DNA from: Mycolicibacterium tusciae JS617
Lineage (GTDB): Bacteria > Actinomycetota > Actinomycetes > Mycobacteriales > Mycobacteriaceae
Direction: 5' to 3'
Assembly: GCF_000243415.2 (NCBI RefSeq)
Contig: NZ_KI912270.1
Location: 4,526,903 to 4,590,902 of the forward strand
Length of the DNA: 64,000 bases
Shown in pieces: positions 62,512 through 64,000 of the stretch. Position numbers and translations under genes: made by a program. The notes beneath the pieces are model-generated. The model did no database searches and was not told the origin of the DNA. It saw only the letters and a list, made by a program, of their open reading frames with translations. Position 1 is the first letter of the stretch; each line of letters starts with the position of its first letter.

Positions 62512-63201
62512 TCAGTCACCGGTGGGGTGCTGTTGGCGAACGAAGAACCGATCCGAGGCCAACCCCGTCATTGCATCTGCGCCGTTTCCGGTGATCATGG
62601 CCAGCGAGAGTGGCTCACCGGGATCGAGGACTGCAAAGCCTGCCCGTTCATAGAATCCGGCCAGGTGTATCCGCTGTGCGGCGAACTGGCCGTAAACCAT
62701 GATCAGTTTGTCGCGGGTGGCGGTGTCGAGGGCTGATCGGAGCAGTCGGGTGCCGTGTCCGCGGCCCTGCTGCTCGGGGTCGACGACGATAGCGTGGATC
62801 TTGGCCACTGACAGCGCCGCGATCATGAAGTTGGTGACGTTGAGCGACGGTTCCCCGTTGCCGGCGGCCTCAGCGCCCATCCGTGAATGCATCACGTCCC
62901 ACAGGCGGCGGTGAGCACCCATGATGAGGGCGCCGATCGGGGCGTCGTTGAGGCGGAGCACCCGGACCATCATCCGGGCCAGGCCCCATTGGTTGTCGGG
63001 GAGCTGCGTGAGCTGCTCAAGGTTGTGCCGAAAGCCGCCGCCGGTCGCAACGCCTAAATATCCGCCGGTGAACGCCCGCTCAAACCGGGCAGACTCAGCG
63101 GCCGGGTCGTCGCTGACGACCCCGGCGCGTTCGAACCATGCCGGTAGGCGAGCGAAGTCCTCAAGCTGTGGTGGGCCGATCGTGACCCGGTTACGACCCA
63201 T
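62512..63201 (-). CDS. GNAT-family N-acetyltransferase
   Basis: A 229-residue protein with the GNAT acetyl-CoA motif A in IHAIVVDPEQQGRGHGTRLL (Q/RxxGxG/A) followed by the helix RSALDTATRDKLIMVYGQFA and the C-terminal AGFYERAGFAVLDPGEPLSL. The long N-terminal ~130 residues are family-specific. ATG 63201 lies 15 bp from the end of the EccA-like gene on the same strand, so both are likely one transcript. The substrate is unknown. Confidence 0.85.
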   Translation of the reverse strand: MGRNRVTIGPPQLEDFARLPAWFERAGVVSDDPAAESARFERAFTGGYLGVATGGGFRHNLEQLTQLPDNQWGLARMMVRVLRLNDAPIGALIMGAHRRLWDVMHSRMGAEAAGNGEPSLNVTNFMIAALSVAKIHAIVVDPEQQGRGHGTRLLRSALDTATRDKLIMVYGQFAAQRIHLAGFYERAGFAVLDPGEPLSLAMITGNGADAMTGLASDRFFVRQQHPTGD

Positions 63202-63215
63202 CGCGCGCCGCAGTC

Positions 63216-64000
63216 TTAGCGGTCGGTCGGGCTCGCGGGTGCGCCGTCGCCGCCCAGTGAGGAGGCCAGCGCGCGGCACATGTCGTCGGTGTTGACGATG
63301 AGCACCGAGGGGTCGGCCGCGGCCAGCGCCGCCAGCTCCTCGGGGGTGTTGCTGCTGAGTCGTCGCGCTCGCTCGCGCTTGCAGGCGATCACCACCTTGC
63401 GGGCGTAGCGACCGTTGCCGGCGATATCGAGCGCAGTTCCGGCGTCGGTCGGCGTGGCGCGCAGCCGGGAGGCTTCGGCGTGCAGCAGGGGCCACGCGTC
63501 CTCGGCGATCGCGATCTTCTCCTTGGCGGCGATGTGGCGGCCGATCGCCTCGATTTCGTTGGCGCTGTAGCTGGAAAAGCTCAGGGTGAAGTTGAACCGC
63601 GACGCCAGGCCGGGGTTGGCGGCCAGGAAGCGGCGCATCTCTTTCGGGTAGCCGGCGACGATGACCACCAGCCGGTCGCGGAAGTCTTCCATGTACTTCA
63701 GCAGCGTGTTGATGGCGTCCTTGCCGAAGCTGTGGCCCTCGGTTTCGGGTACCAGCCGGTAGGCCTCGTCGATGAACAGCACACCGCCCAACGCGTCTTC
63801 GCACACCTCTTTCATCCGCTGCGCGGTCTGGGAGACGTAGCCGACGACAAGGTCCTCCTCGGTGACCTCCATGACGTCGGGGCGCTGAATCTTGCCCAGC
63901 CCGAACAGGATCTCGGCGACGATACGGGCGAAGGTCGTTTTCGCCGTTCCCGGCGGTCCTTCCAGGACCATGTGGTTTTCGCCCGTTGACGAGGTCTCCT
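63216..64000 (-). CDS. eccA: ESX type VII ATPase EccA-like, partial (3' part)
   Basis: The C-terminal AAA+ half of a CbxX/CfqX-type ATPase. It has Walker A LEGPPGTAKTTFARIVAEIL, Walker B GGVLFIDEAYRLV, sensor/arginine-finger region VIVAGYPKEMRRFLAANPGLASRFNF and a C-terminal lid (NGRYARKVVIACKRERARRL). This is the layout of mycobacterial EccA, a cytosolic ATPase that assists substrate handling for ESX secretion. The frame continues past the right edge of the window with no start, so the N-terminal TPR-like domain lies outside. Walker A has Ala where Gly is usual (GTAKTT). Confidence 0.88.
   Translation of the reverse strand, partial: ETSSTGENHMVLEGPPGTAKTTFARIVAEILFGLGKIQRPDVMEVTEEDLVVGYVSQTAQRMKEVCEDALGGVLFIDEAYRLVPETEGHSFGKDAINTLLKYMEDFRDRLVVIVAGYPKEMRRFLAANPGLASRFNFTLSFSSYSANEIEAIGRHIAAKEKIAIAEDAWPLLHAEASRLRATPTDAGTALDIAGNGRYARKVVIACKRERARRLSSNTPEELAALAAADPSVLIVNTDDMCRALASSLGGDGAPASPTDR

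Noticed and set aside
1..64000. tRNA or rRNA genes
   Set aside because: None was recognised on either strand by conserved arms or rRNA sequence; no attachment-site tRNA is visible at the recombinase module.

Overview
The window reads as the mosaic accessory and transfer region of a large mycobacterial or closely related actinobacterial replicon, most likely a conjugative plasmid of the pRAW kind or an integrated relative. The reasons are high GC content, many GTG/TTG starts with 4-nt stop/start overlaps, a 19-bp IdeR-type iron box, and a MobF/TrwC relaxase-helicase followed within about 1 kb by the C-terminal part of an ESX type VII ATPase (EccA-like). The genus is inference; no rRNA, tRNA or housekeeping gene is present.

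1-12.1 kb is a nested recombinase region. A 5'-truncated ATP-dependent DNA ligase is followed by two overlapping large tyrosine recombinase genes and an intact LigC-like ligase. The second recombinase gene is split inside its HxxR catalytic box by a 6.1-kb element that carries three further recombinase-type genes (one frameshifted) and a small coiled-coil gene. The element has 11-bp inverted ends, and joining its flanks restores the host reading frame.

12.5-20.6 kb holds a short-chain dehydrogenase remnant, then a five-gene operon on the minus strand: two amidotransferase-like proteins, a family 5 solute-binding lipoprotein, a permease, a permease-ATPase fusion and an ATPase. It lies behind an IdeR box. 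A divergent unknown protein/MarR pair follows. 20.6-26.3 kb contains an IS481 remnant and a probable defence locus: a restriction-nuclease-like protein, a STAND (NB-ARC/TPR) NTPase, and a small two-helix membrane protein that shares a short sequence motif with the STAND N-terminus. 26.5-29.5 kb carries a glycosyltransferase with its TetR regulator, a VbhA-type antitoxin with a decayed Fic toxin, and ParD with a broken ParE.

29.4-36.2 kb is a Tn7-like transposon core (tnsA-tnsB-tnsC-tniQ, all overlapping by 4 nt). Its TnsA-side end, with three binding-site-like repeats, abuts the 3' end of a plasmid gene. 36.2-45.9 kb is plasmid backbone: a PAPS-reductase-like PP-loop protein, a DUF932 protein, a ParB-like protein, an NrdH redoxin, an orphan DnaB N-terminal domain and a secreted serine protease. 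Four copies of a roughly 190-bp element of nested inverted repeats (type A) lie in its intergenic spaces. 46-55.5 kb is an array of one- or two-gene cassettes of small unknown proteins, each led by one of eight roughly 300-bp repeats (type B) built around a TTTTCGGCCC/GGGCCGAAAA hairpin.

The array ends at an IS3-family element and a DUF4192 remnant, followed by an ISL3 element with intact ends and 8-bp target duplications. 59-64 kb is the transfer module: a C-rich tract with a small inverted repeat (candidate oriT), the relaxase, a 51-residue protein, a GNAT acetyltransferase and the partial EccA-like gene that runs off the right edge.
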